Below, one piece after another: positions 54,163-63,800 of a stretch of 64,000 nucleotides of DNA (the stretch's first letter is position 1; every line of letters begins with the position of its first letter). The DNA lies in NCBI RefSeq assembly GCF_029392895.1, contig NZ_CP114200.1, forward strand, positions 1,827,501 to 1,891,500, written 5' to 3'. The notes under the pieces are model-generated. The model saw nothing but the letters and a program-made list of their open reading frames with translations, searched no databases and was not told where the DNA came from. This stretch comes from Streptomyces sp. 71268. GTDB lineage: Bacteria; Actinomycetota; Actinomycetes; Streptomycetales; Streptomycetaceae. The translations under genes were made by a program, and so were the position numbers.

Positions 54163-55200
54163 ATGCCCGAACTGCGTGTCGTGGCCGTCAGCAACGACGG
54201 CACACGGCTGGTGCTCAAGGCTGCGGACAGCACGGAGTACACGCTTCCGATCGACGAGCGGCTGCGCGCCGCCGTGCGCAACGACCGTGCTCGGCTCGGC
54301 CAGATCGAGATCGAGGTCGAGAGCCACCTGCGGCCCCGGGACATCCAGGCCCGGATACGAGCCGGCGCGTCGGCCGAAGAGGTCGCCCAGCTCGCGGGCA
54401 TCCCCGTCGAGCGCGTACGCAGGTTCGAGGGCCCCGTACTGGCGGAGCGCGCGTTCATGGCCGAGCGCGCTCGCAAGACTCCCGTGCGCCGCCCCGGCGA
54501 GAACACCGGCCCGCAGCTCGGCGAGTCCGTCACCGAGCGGCTGTTGCTGCGCGGGGCGGACAAGGACGCCACGCAGTGGGACTCGTGGCGGCGCGACGAC
54601 GGCACCTGGGAGGTGCTGCTCGTCTACCGCGTCGCGGGCGAGACCCACACGGCGAGCTGGACCTACGACCCGCCGCGCCGTCTGGTGCAGGCCGTGGACG
54701 AAGAGGCCAGGTCGCTGATCGGCGAGGCCGACGACACCCCGGAGCCGAGCTTCCCGTTCGTACCGCGCATCGCGCGGTTGCCGCGCGACCGGCCGCTGGA
54801 CCGCACCCCGCAGCGGCAGGCGCCGGGCGCGGCCGACGAGGCGGAGGCGATGCCCGCCGTGCTGGAGGAGGCGCCGCCCGAGCGGGACTCGCTGACCAGC
54901 CTGTTGGAGGCCGTGCCCAGCTTCCGGGGCGACATGGTCGTGCCGGAGCCCGTGCAGGCCCCCCACCCGCCGGACGAGCCCGTCGAGGAGGCGGAGCCGG
55001 TGGAGCCGGCCCCCGCGGCGAGCGCCGGTTCGGCGTACGCGGACGTGCTGATGCCCCGGGCGGTCGCCGGCCACCGCGATCGGCTGACGGGAACGACGGA
55101 CCGTCAGGCCGAGGCGGACGGCGTGCGTCCGGGTCGCCGTGCGGCCGTGCCGAGCTGGGACGAGATCGTCTTCGGCACCCGGCGCAAGAAGCAGGAATAG
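54163..55200 (+). CDS. sepH: SepH cell-division regulator (DUF3071)
   Basis: This 345-residue protein starts 'MPELRVVAVSNDGTRLVLKA' and has the DUF3071 N-terminal domain with an HTH-like part ('ASAEEVAQLAGIPVERVRRF', about 78-97), an acidic Pro-rich linker, and a short conserved C-terminus 'WDEIVFGTRRKKQE'. In Streptomyces and mycobacteria SepH binds FtsZ and promotes Z-ring assembly. ATG 54163 has 'GGGAGG' 6 nt upstream; the longer GTG at 54130 is rejected. Confidence 0.93.
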   Translation: MPELRVVAVSNDGTRLVLKAADSTEYTLPIDERLRAAVRNDRARLGQIEIEVESHLRPRDIQARIRAGASAEEVAQLAGIPVERVRRFEGPVLAERAFMAERARKTPVRRPGENTGPQLGESVTERLLLRGADKDATQWDSWRRDDGTWEVLLVYRVAGETHTASWTYDPPRRLVQAVDEEARSLIGEADDTPEPSFPFVPRIARLPRDRPLDRTPQRQAPGAADEAEAMPAVLEEAPPERDSLTSLLEAVPSFRGDMVVPEPVQAPHPPDEPVEEAEPVEPAPAASAGSAYADVLMPRAVAGHRDRLTGTTDRQAEADGVRPGRRAAVPSWDEIVFGTRRKKQE

Positions 55201-55565
55201 CGGCGACGGGCGCGGGCATGGGCGGAGGTTCGACGGTGACCACCGCGCGCCACCGTGCCGTCCCGCGCCTGGCCACCCCGCGCCCGCGCGCCCTCGCCCT
55301 GTTCCGGCCCCTCGGCCGGGCCCCGCTGGCGCGCCGGGGTTGTCCGCGCGCCGGCAGGACCCGCTGGCCGACCGGTCGCCGGGCCGCCCCGGGCTGGCCG
55401 CCCCGCACGTTCGCCGTACGGGGCGGGGCCGGGCGCGGCGTGGGCGGTGCCCGGCGCCGGGCCCGTGAGCTGCCGACCGGTCGGGCCAGGGCCCCGGCGC
55501 GTACCGGCGGTGGCTCCCTCGTTCCGTTAGCCACCCGGCAGAGGCCGGCCCGGGCGGTCGGGCCG
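55201..55565. other. 365-bp spacer, no gene seen
   Basis: An extremely G+C-rich stretch between convergent sepH and sulfurtransferase genes. Arg/Pro/Ala-rich frames exist but have no start or family support. Confidence 0.4.
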
Positions 55566-56450
55566 CTAGCCCGGTTCGGCGCCGGTGGCCACCGGGCGGG
55601 ACGGGTCGCCGGACCACTCGCTCCACGAGCCGACGTACAGCGCCGCCGGCACCCCGGCCACCGCCAGGGCCAGCACCTCGTGGGCGCCGGAGACGCCGGA
55701 ACCGCAGTAGACGCCGACCTCGGCCGCCTTCGTGGCGCCGAGGGCCGCGAAGCGCTCGGCAAGTTGGGCGGGCGGCAGGAAGCGGCCGTCCTCGCCCACG
55801 TTCCCGGTGGTGGGCGCGGAGAGCGCGCCAGGGATGTGGCCCGCCACGCGGTCGATGGGCTCCACCTCGCCCCGGTAGCGGTTCCCCGCCCGCGCGTCCA
55901 GCAGCACTCCGCGGCGGGCCAGTTCGGCCGCCCCGTCCGCGTCGAGCAGCGACAACCCGCCTGGGCGTGGCGTGAAGTCGCCTACGGCCGGCTCCGGAAC
56001 GTCGGTGCTGACCGGCCCGTCGGCGGCGAGCCACGCGCTCAGCCCGCCGTCCAGAACACGCACCGACGGGTGGCCGGCCCAGCGCAGCAGCCACCAGGCG
56101 CGAGCGGCGGCCCAACCACCGGAAGGCGACGGCGGGTCGCCCGCTCCCCCGTCGTAGACGACCACCGGATGCTGGGCACGCACCCCGGCCCGGCGCATCG
56201 CCGCGCCGAAGACCTCCAGGTCGGGCAGCGGGTGGCGGCCCTCGGGACCGGGCGGGCCGGCGAGTTCGGCCTCCAGGTCGACGAAGACGGCACCGGGCAG
56301 GTGCCCCGCCTCGTACGCGGCGCGGCCGGACCTCTCCCCCGCGGCGCGACCGCCGGGCGGGGTCATCTGCCAGCGGATGTCGAGCAGCAGCGGGGGACGG
56401 TCGGCGGCCAGTTCGGCGGCGAGGTCGCGAGGCGTGATGGTGACGTTCAT
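55566..56450 (-). CDS. rhodanese-type sulfurtransferase (two domains)
   Basis: This 294-residue tandem rhodanese has an inactive N-terminal domain ('LLLDIRWQM', 'GHLPGAVFVDLEAELAG') and an active C-terminal domain with Cys249 in 'CGSGVS'. This loop type is the one seen in 3-mercaptopyruvate sulfurtransferases. It moves sulfane sulfur to thiols or cyanide. ATG 56450 has 'AGGA' 8 nt upstream; ATG 56459 is 3 codons earlier. Confidence 0.92.
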   Translation of the reverse strand: MNVTITPRDLAAELAADRPPLLLDIRWQMTPPGGRAAGERSGRAAYEAGHLPGAVFVDLEAELAGPPGPEGRHPLPDLEVFGAAMRRAGVRAQHPVVVYDGGAGDPPSPSGGWAAARAWWLLRWAGHPSVRVLDGGLSAWLAADGPVSTDVPEPAVGDFTPRPGGLSLLDADGAAELARRGVLLDARAGNRYRGEVEPIDRVAGHIPGALSAPTTGNVGEDGRFLPPAQLAERFAALGATKAAEVGVYCGSGVSGAHEVLALAVAGVPAALYVGSWSEWSGDPSRPVATGAEPG

Positions 56451-56725
56451 GGCTCTCATCCTCGCGTAAGCGCGCCCGCGCCGTACGAATCGCGCCGAAC
56501 CCGACGTACGACCGATCGACACCGGCCCGCTACCTCGACGCACGGGGTGCGCCATGCCGCGGCGGGCATGGTTCGAGGGGAACCCGGGCAGTGCGGCGCG
56601 GCCCGTGAGCGCGTCGCGACCACTACTGCGAGCATCTGGGAAGCCCCGTTCCGTAACAACCCCGCGTGCCGCGTCGGCACGGGGGTATTCAGGCCACACG
56701 ACGACGTTCCAAGGAGACGAAGACG

Positions 56726-57604
56726 ATGACCGAGGCACGGCGGTCCCCCGAGTGGCACCACCCCGGGGTCAGCCCGGGTGCTCCCCCCGTACGCGGCGTC
56801 CGGGAGGGGTCCGGTGGCGAGGTCGGCCTGAGCGGGCGCGAGCCCGCCCGGCGCACGCCCGGCACACCCTGCTGGACGAGCCTGATGGTGCACGGTCTGG
56901 CCGCGACGCAGGAGTTCTACCAGGGCTTGTTCGGCTGGGAGTTCCAGTCGGGGCCCTCCCAGTTCGGCCCGTACGTGCGGGCGTTGCGCGACGGGCGTCC
57001 GGTCGCCGGGATCGGGGAGCTGGCGCCGGGACTGCGGCTTCCCGTGGCCTGGACGACGTTCCTGGCCAGCGACGACGCGGACGCCACGGCCGAGCAGATC
57101 CGGTGCTGCGGCGGCACGGTGGCGGTCGGGCCGCTGGACTCCGGGGACGAGGGCCGGATGGCCATCGCCTCCGACCCGCTGGGCGCGGTGTTCGGCGTCT
57201 GGCAGGCGCGCGGCCACCTCGGCAGCGAGGGGGGCGGCGAGCCGGGGACGCCGGTGTGGACGGAGTTGCTGACGCCGGAGACGGCGAGCGTCGACAAGTT
57301 CTACCAGACGGTCTTCGGCTGTGAGGGCGAGCAACTCGCGGCATCCGACGAGGACTACGTGACGCTGACGGTGCGCGGTCGCCCGGTCGCGGCGGTGCAC
57401 GGCGTCGGCCAGTCCCTCCCCCGCGACCGGGGCCCGCACTGGGTGACGTACTTCGAGGTCGCGGACCCGGAGCAGGCGGCCAGCCGGGTCGAGGAGCTGG
57501 GCGGGCGCGTGGTGAGCGGCCCGCGGGCCACGGCGACCGGCGACTGCGTGCAGGTCACCGACCCGGAGGGCGCGGCGCTCACCCTGGTGCGGACGGAGCA
57601 CTGA
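56726..57604 (+). CDS. two-domain VOC (glyoxalase-like) protein
   Basis: This 292-residue protein has a 45-residue hydrophilic N-terminus and two VOC domains. The first has 'FYQGLFGWEFQSGP', the second 'KFYQTVFGCEGEQL', and they end in 'ASDPLGAVFGVWQ' and 'VTDPEGAALTLVR'. Similar Streptomyces proteins bind or detoxify small hydrophobic compounds; the substrate is unknown. ATG 56726 has 'AAGGAG', about 10 nt upstream, slightly far. Confidence 0.87.
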   Translation: MTEARRSPEWHHPGVSPGAPPVRGVREGSGGEVGLSGREPARRTPGTPCWTSLMVHGLAATQEFYQGLFGWEFQSGPSQFGPYVRALRDGRPVAGIGELAPGLRLPVAWTTFLASDDADATAEQIRCCGGTVAVGPLDSGDEGRMAIASDPLGAVFGVWQARGHLGSEGGGEPGTPVWTELLTPETASVDKFYQTVFGCEGEQLAASDEDYVTLTVRGRPVAAVHGVGQSLPRDRGPHWVTYFEVADPEQAASRVEELGGRVVSGPRATATGDCVQVTDPEGAALTLVRTEH

Positions 57605-57931
57605 CCGAGGCACGGGCGCGCGACCAGACGCCGAGCGCACCCGGCGCGCATACGGCGCGCGTACGGCGCGCGGCGCACGCGCACGCTACGGCTGTGGCCG
57701 CGGCTGACCGGTGCGCCAGGCGGTAGGGCCCAACCCCACGGGAGGCGGGCGGCGGGCGCGGCGGGCCGACCGGGGTAGCGGCCCGCGCCGCCGGGCGCGG
57801 GTGGCCGACGAGGCCGCGCGGGCGAGGCGCAGCGACCGCGCGGTCGCGAACGGCGACGGACGGCGACGGACGGCCAGCGACGAGTCGTCACGGGGGACGC
57901 CGTTCGTCACGGGCCGTGCGCGATGGACGCC
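57605..57931. other. 327-bp spacer, no gene seen
   Basis: A G+C-rich spacer between the convergent VOC and thymidine kinase genes, with short local repeats such as CGGCGACGGA. No gene is supported. Confidence 0.4.
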
Positions 57932-57973
57932 GCGCTACGGGCGGTGCGCTACGGGCGGTGCGCTACGGGTGGA
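57932..57973. repeat. 14-bp tandem repeat, three copies
   Basis: GCGCTACGGGCGGT is repeated twice exactly, and the third copy reads GCGCTACGGGTGGA. The array spans the stop codon of the minus-strand tdk gene at 57963, so it encodes the last residues and the stop. Confidence 0.9.
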
Positions 57974-58763
57974 GCCCGCTGACGGGCGCCGCGACGACGG
58001 TACGGGCCCGGGTGGCGGGCTGGGTGCCGTCCACGGGCAGCACCTCGGGGGAGAGCGCGGCTGCGCGGGCGGCGGAGGCCGTCATGCGGCGCCGGTGATG
58101 GCGCCGGCACAGCACCTCGTAGCCCACCTCGGTGGCGCCGTCGGCGCCGGCCGCGCCGGTCTCGGCCGCGTCCCGCGCGGCGTCCGGCGCACTCGTCGGG
58201 TCGGCGGCGTCGGTCCCCTCGCCGTGGGCCGGCTTGTGCACGTCACCGACGACGACCTGCGCCCCCTCGACGACCATCCGGCCGCCCACGGTGCGCGCGT
58301 TGTGCGTGGCGCGGGCGCCGCACCAGCACAGCGCCTCGACCTGGAGCACCTCGATCCGGTCGGCGAGCTCGACCAGCCGTTGCGAGCCGGGGAAGAGCTT
58401 GCTGCGGAAGTCGGTGGTGATGCCGAAGGCGAAGACGTCGAGACCCAGGTCGTCGACGATGCGGGCGAGTTGGTCGATCTGTTCCGAGGCGAGGAACTGG
58501 GCCTCGTCGGCGATCACGTAGTCGGCCCGGCCGCCCGCGCTCAACTGCGCGACGAGGTAGGCGTAGAAGTCGAAGCCCTCGTGCGCCTCGATGGCGTCGG
58601 TCTCCAGTCCGAGCCGGGAGGAGAGGCGGCCCTCCCCCGCCCGGTCGTCCCGGGTGAAGATCATGCCCTGGAGACCGCGTGCCGAGCGGTTGTGCTCGAT
58701 CTGCAGAGCGAGCGTGGACTTTCCGCAGTCCATCGTTCCGCTGAAGAAAACCAGCTCGGACAT
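57963..58763 (-). CDS. tdk: thymidine kinase
   Basis: This 266-residue type II thymidine kinase has P-loop 'GTMDCGKST' (9-17), 'YVIADEAQFL' with the Walker-B region, and a zinc site built from 'CWCG' and 'CRRHH'. Between these zinc halves is an Ala/Asp-rich insert of about 40 residues ('GEGTDAADPTSAPDAARDAA' onward). It phosphorylates thymidine for salvage. The C-terminal 40 residues exceed the usual family length (about 190-215), and the last few are encoded in a tandem repeat. Confidence 0.93.
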   Translation of the reverse strand: MSELVFFSGTMDCGKSTLALQIEHNRSARGLQGMIFTRDDRAGEGRLSSRLGLETDAIEAHEGFDFYAYLVAQLSAGGRADYVIADEAQFLASEQIDQLARIVDDLGLDVFAFGITTDFRSKLFPGSQRLVELADRIEVLQVEALCWCGARATHNARTVGGRMVVEGAQVVVGDVHKPAHGEGTDAADPTSAPDAARDAAETGAAGADGATEVGYEVLCRRHHRRRMTASAARAAALSPEVLPVDGTQPATRARTVVAAPVSGLHP

Positions 58764-58885
58764 GGGGGAACACGGGCCTTTCGGTCGTTGTGGGTGTCAC
58801 GGCGCCGTCCCGCGCCTCGTCGCCCGCGCCGGGTCGCGCGGGGATGCCGTACGCGGGCGCGGGCGCCGGGCGCGCGGCCGATGAG

Positions 58886-60121
58886 CTACGTGCGTACTTC
58901 GAGGAGCGGCACGAGTTGTTCGACGGGGGTCATGGAGCCGTGCAGGCCGACCATGGCCGACTCGTTCGGCTCGGTGCGGCTGGCCACGATGGCGACGTCG
59001 TCGCGGGCGGCGGCGACCACGTCCCCGATGCGCCCGTACACCCGCTCGTCCACCCCGTCCCCCGGCCGTCCGAACCAACCGGCCGCGATGGCCTCGTCCC
59101 GGCTGGCCACCCACATCCGGTCGCCGAGCACCTCGCGCCAGACGGCGAGCACGTCCCCGGCCGCTCCCGGCACGGCGTACACATGGCGGGCCCGGCCCTC
59201 GCCGCCGAGCAGGGCGACGCCCGCGCGCAGCTCCCAGTCCTCGTCGAAGTCGATGCGCGAGTCCGGGTCGAAGGGCAGGTCGATCATGCCGTGGTCGGCG
59301 GTGACGTAGAGCGCGGAGCGCGGCGGCAACTGCTCGGCGAGCCGCTGCGCGAGCCCGTCCACGTACATCAACTGGCCGCGCCAGTCCTCGGAGTCCACGC
59401 CGAACCGGTGCCCCTTGCCGTCCACCTCGCTGTAGTACGTGTAGACCAGGGTGCGCCCGGCGGCGCCGGTCTGGGTCGCGGCGAAGTCCATCCGCTCCTC
59501 GCCGGAGAGCCGGCCGTGGAAGGTGCCGCCGCTGAGCGCGATCTTGGTGAGCGGGGTGTGCTGGAAGGCGGGCGCGGACACCTGGCAGGTGTGCACGCCG
59601 GCGGCGTCGGCGAGTTGGAAGACCGTCGGGTACGGCTGCCAGGCGTGCGGGTCGGTCCACGGCTGCCAGCGGAGCTGGTTCATCAGCGCCCCGGTGGCCG
59701 GGTCGGCGACCGTGTAGCCGGGCAGGCCGTGCGCGCCGGGCGACAGCCCCGTGCCCACCGAGGCCAGCGAGGTCGCGGTGGTGGAGGGGAAGCCGGCGGT
59801 CAGCGGGCGGCCCGTGCCGTTTCGGGAGCTGGCGAGGAGCGAGGTCAGGAACGGCGCCTCGGCGGGGTGTGCCCGCAGCAGCTCCCAGCCGAGCCCGTCG
59901 ATGAGGAAGACGCACACCCGGTCGGCCGGCGCCAGCTCCAGGCCCGGCGTGCCGGTGAGGCCCGGCACCTCCTGGCCGACCACGACGGCGGGCAGCAGAT
60001 CGCTGAGCGAGCCCGTGCCGTACTGCGGCAGCGGGGCGGTGGCGGGGTCGAGGGTCTCGCCCTGGGGCTGCCACTCGGGCCAGGCCGCACTGGTGGCGGG
60101 ACCCGTACTGGAGTCGGACAT
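58886..60121 (-). CDS. alkaline-phosphatase-superfamily phosphodiesterase
   Basis: This 411-residue member of the nucleotide pyrophosphatase/phosphodiesterase group has metal Asp75 ('FLIDGLGW'), a nucleophile Thr in 'GFPSTTATS' (Thr114 or Thr115), and 'DGKGH', 'TADHGM' and 'GLHGSMTP' as the other metal ligands. No signal peptide is visible, so it should act in the cytosol. The ATG overlaps the DUF5998 stop by one base (TGATG), so the two are coupled. Confidence 0.9.
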   Translation of the reverse strand: MSDSSTGPATSAAWPEWQPQGETLDPATAPLPQYGTGSLSDLLPAVVVGQEVPGLTGTPGLELAPADRVCVFLIDGLGWELLRAHPAEAPFLTSLLASSRNGTGRPLTAGFPSTTATSLASVGTGLSPGAHGLPGYTVADPATGALMNQLRWQPWTDPHAWQPYPTVFQLADAAGVHTCQVSAPAFQHTPLTKIALSGGTFHGRLSGEERMDFAATQTGAAGRTLVYTYYSEVDGKGHRFGVDSEDWRGQLMYVDGLAQRLAEQLPPRSALYVTADHGMIDLPFDPDSRIDFDEDWELRAGVALLGGEGRARHVYAVPGAAGDVLAVWREVLGDRMWVASRDEAIAAGWFGRPGDGVDERVYGRIGDVVAAARDDVAIVASRTEPNESAMVGLHGSMTPVEQLVPLLEVRT

Positions 60122-60708
60122 CAGCGGCTGGTCGCCGTGGTCGCCTCGGACAGCGCCTGTGCGAACGCCAACGTCTGGCGCACGCTGTCGGGCCCGTCGC
60201 CCGCCTCGCTCACGCGCAGCGACAGGTCGTCGGCGGTGGACGAGCCGGTGTAGCCGTGGTCCGCCTCGCAGTTGGGGTCCCCACAGCTCGCGGGCTCCAG
60301 GTCGAGCCTGCTCACCGCGCCCCAGCCGATGGTGAGCACCACTTCGCGAGGCAGCGTGCCCGGCGCGTACGACTCGGGGTTGGCGACGACGCGGCTGAGC
60401 ACCACCGAGGAGATCCGGTTGAGCTTCACGGACTCGGTGGAGGTCGTGGCGTACGGGGTCGCGGAGCTGTCGTCGGCGGCCTGCTCGTCGGTGTGGCTCA
60501 CGATGAAGCGGGTGGCGGTGAGCACGAGGACCGTGACGTGGCGGCGGACCTCGTTGGAGTCGAAGGTCGTCTCCTGGTGAACCAGGAAAGCCACCACCGG
60601 TTCGCCGCCCACGGCGGCCTCGACCGCCTCGGCAACGAGGGCCGGGTAGTAGCCGCTGCGCTCGATCGCCGCGCGCAGCCCCTGGGTCGTCGTACCGGTC
60701 TTCGCCAT
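60121..60708 (-). CDS. DUF5998 protein
   Basis: This 195-residue protein starts 'MAKTGTTTQGLRAAIERSGY' and has a beta-rich core ('VVAFLVHQETTFDSNEVRRH', 'HVTVLVLTATRFIVSHTDEQ') and a cysteine pair in 'SCGDPNCEADHG' that may bind metal. It is widely kept in actinobacteria, usually next to the phosphodiesterase gene, here coupled by TGATG. ATG 60708 has 'GGGAGG' just upstream with short spacing. The function is unknown. Confidence 0.85.
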   Translation of the reverse strand: MAKTGTTTQGLRAAIERSGYYPALVAEAVEAAVGGEPVVAFLVHQETTFDSNEVRRHVTVLVLTATRFIVSHTDEQAADDSSATPYATTSTESVKLNRISSVVLSRVVANPESYAPGTLPREVVLTIGWGAVSRLDLEPASCGDPNCEADHGYTGSSTADDLSLRVSEAGDGPDSVRQTLAFAQALSEATTATSR

Positions 60709-60837
60709 GCCTCCCATCCTACGGGCCCAGGCCGGTCCCCATCCCCTCCCCTGTCGCCACCCGCGTCGAGCCGCCCGCGCCACCGGGCCCCGGCCGGCCC
60801 GCCACGCGCCCGCGCCGGGCCCGGGGGCGGCGCCGGC

Positions 60838-63800
60838 TCAGTAGGCGGGGAGGTGGCGCGGGCCGAGGTCCGTACGGACCGGGGGCGGGGCCAGCCGCAG
60901 GGACGCGCCCAGCACGGACAGCCCGCGCGGGGCCACGACCACCGGCTCCAGGTGCACGGCCACCACCTCGGGGTGGTCGTCGACCAGCCGGGAGACGCGC
61001 AGCAGCAACTCCTCCAGGGCCGCGGTGTCCACTGGTCGCGAACCGCGCCAGCCGAACAGCAGCGGCGCGGTGCGCACCGACCTGATCAGCTCGGCGACGT
61101 CGCGGTCGGTGGCCGGTATGAGCCGGTGGGCGGTGTCGCCGAGCAGTTCGGAGGGGGCGCCGGCCAGACCGAAGGAGAGCACGGCTCCCGCGGCCGGGTC
61201 GATGGCGGCTCGGACCACCGTGTCCACGCCGCGCGGGGCCATCCGCTGGACGACCAGGCGCAGCTCGTCGGGGCCGCCGAGCAGGCTGGTCAACTCGGCG
61301 TAGGCCCGGCGCAGTTCCCGCTCGCCGCCGAGGTCGAGCCGGAAGGCGCCGAGGTCGGCGCGGTGTCGCAGGTGGGGGGCGGTGGGCTTGAGGGCCACCG
61401 GGTAGCCGAGGCGGGCGGCGGCCCGCGCCGCGCTGTCGGGGTCCGGCGCGGGCAGGGCGGGCAGCACGCTGATGCCGTAGCGGGCCAGCAGGCGCTGGGT
61501 GTCCGGCGCGGAGAGCGCGAAGCTGCGCGCCGGGTTGCGGGCGCGCCCCCGCTCCCCGGCGGGCCGGGCGACCCGCGCGGTGCCGGGCGCGGCGGGTCCG
61601 GTGGGGTGGGCGGACTGCCGGGACGCTCCGGCGGGTGGCGGGGGCGCGGCTGCCGCCGGGACGGGGGGCGCGTCGGGGGTCGTGGGCGGGGGCGGGGGTG
61701 CGACGGGGCTCGGGGGCGGGGGCGGGGCCTGCTCGGCGTCCTCGTGGGCGTGCGCGGCGAGCAGTACGTCGATGTCGGCCCCGGCGCCGGTCTCGTCGAT
61801 GTCGTCGTACTCGGGCACCCGGCCCGGCTCGGCGGCCTGGCGCCGCCAGTGCGCGTACCGCACGGCCTCGGCCAGCGCGCGCACCGCGCGCTCGGCCGCC
61901 GGATACGCCGGCACGCGGCCCCCGCCCACCGGGCCGTCCGACGCGGCGGGCGAGCCGGCCACGGGCCCGCCACCCGTGGCGGGGGCGCCCGCGAGGTCTC
62001 CGGCGGGGGGCTCGCCGGTCACGGGCGGGCGCTCCCGCCACGGGTCCGGGGGGCCGGGCCGGGCCAGCTCGGCGGCCAGGCCCGGGATCTCCAGGTGCAC
62101 CACGACCACCGGCTTGGGCACGCCGCTCGCGGCGGCCGACTCCCGGATCGCCCGCGCCAGCTCCGTGGCGGGCTCCTCGTCGACGGCGGGGATGGCCGTG
62201 ACGACGACGGCGTCGCACAGGTCGTCGGCCAGGGCCCGATCGAGGGCCGCGCGGAAGTCGGCGGGCTGGGCGGCCGTGGTCAGGTCGAGCGGCGGCAGCG
62301 GGCGCAGGCCCTCGGTCAGGCACGCGTCGTAGCTGATCAGGCCGAGCGACTCCGAGTTGCCGAGGATCGCCACCCGGGGGCCGCGCGGCAGGGGCTGCGC
62401 GGCCAGGAACAGGCCCACGTCGGCCAGCTCGGTGACCGTGTCCACGCGGATGACGCCCGCCTGTCGGAACAGCGCGGAGACCGTGGCGTCGGGGATGCGG
62501 GTCGTGGGCACCGCGTGCCCGGGGGGTTCGCTGCCGCTGTGCCGGGCGCCCTTGACGACCACGACCGGCTTGAGGGCCGCGGTGCGCTTGGCGAGCCGGG
62601 TGAACTTACGGGGGTTGCCGATGGACTCCAGGTACAGCAGCGCGACGTGCGTGTGGGGGTCGTCGTGCCAGTACTGGAGCAGGTCGTTGCCCGAGACATC
62701 GGCCCGGTTGCCGGCCGAGACGAAGGTGGAGATGCCGAAGAGGCCGGAGCCGCGCCGGTGCAGCCCCGACAGCAGGGCGATGCCGATCGCGCCGGACTGG
62801 GTGAACAGGCCCAGGTTGCCGGCCGGTGGCATCTGGGGCGAGAGGGAGGCGTTCATCCGCACCCCGTCGGCCGTGTTGATGATCCCCAGGGCGCCGGGGC
62901 CGATCAGCCGCATCCCGTACGACCTGACCTGCCGGACCAGCTCCCGCTGTCGCTCCAGGCCCGTCGGCCCGCTCTCGGCGTACCCGGAGGAGACCACGAC
63001 CAGGCCCTGCACGCCGCGCTCACCGCAGTCGGCGACCACGGCGGGCACCTGCTCGGCCGGGACCGCGATGACGGCCAGGTCCACCGGCTCCTCGATGTCG
63101 CGCAGCGAGCGGTAGGCGGCGACGCCCGGCGGCTCGTCGGCGGAGGCCCCGTCGGTGGGGTGCCCGTCGGTGGGGGCCCCTTCGGCGGGGGGCCCGGCCG
63201 GCTCCGCGCCGGGGTGCTCCGGTGTCGCACCGACCGCGTCGGGTGCGCCGGGTGCGCCCGCCCTCACCCGTGGCGCGGCTTCGGCGGCGCGGCGGGCCTG
63301 GGCCAGGTCGGCGCCCGTCAGCCACGAGCGCCCCGGAGCGAAGGCGTGGTTGACCGCGCACACCCGGCCCGTGTAGCCGCCGCTCAGCAGGTCCACGAGG
63401 ACCGCCCGGCCGGCGCCGCCGGGCCGGCGGCTGGCCCCGACGACCGCGACCGAACCGGGCGCGAGCAGCCGCTGCACGGAGCGGGCCTCGGCACGCTGCT
63501 CCCGGGCGCGCATGACGGCCAGCGACCGGGCCGTGGGTTCGAGGTCGAACTCCAGTCGGACGACGCCGTCCTCGAAGCTGCGCTGCTGGGTGTAGCCCGC
63601 GTCCGTGAACACCTTGATCATCTTGGTGTTGGCGGGGAGCACCTCGGCGGCGAAGCGGCGGATGGCGCGCTCCCTGGCGACGGCGGCGATGTGTTCGAGC
63701 AGGGCGGAGGCGACGCCGCGCCCCTGGTGGGCGTCCTGCACGAGGAAGGCGACCTCGGCCTCGTCCGCCGGCGCCGACGAGGGGCGGCCGCGCTCGTCGA

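Noticed and set aside
55219..55565. Plus-strand Arg/Pro/Ala-rich frame after sepH
   Set aside because: No ribosome-binding site and composition-driven sequence; treated as spacer.
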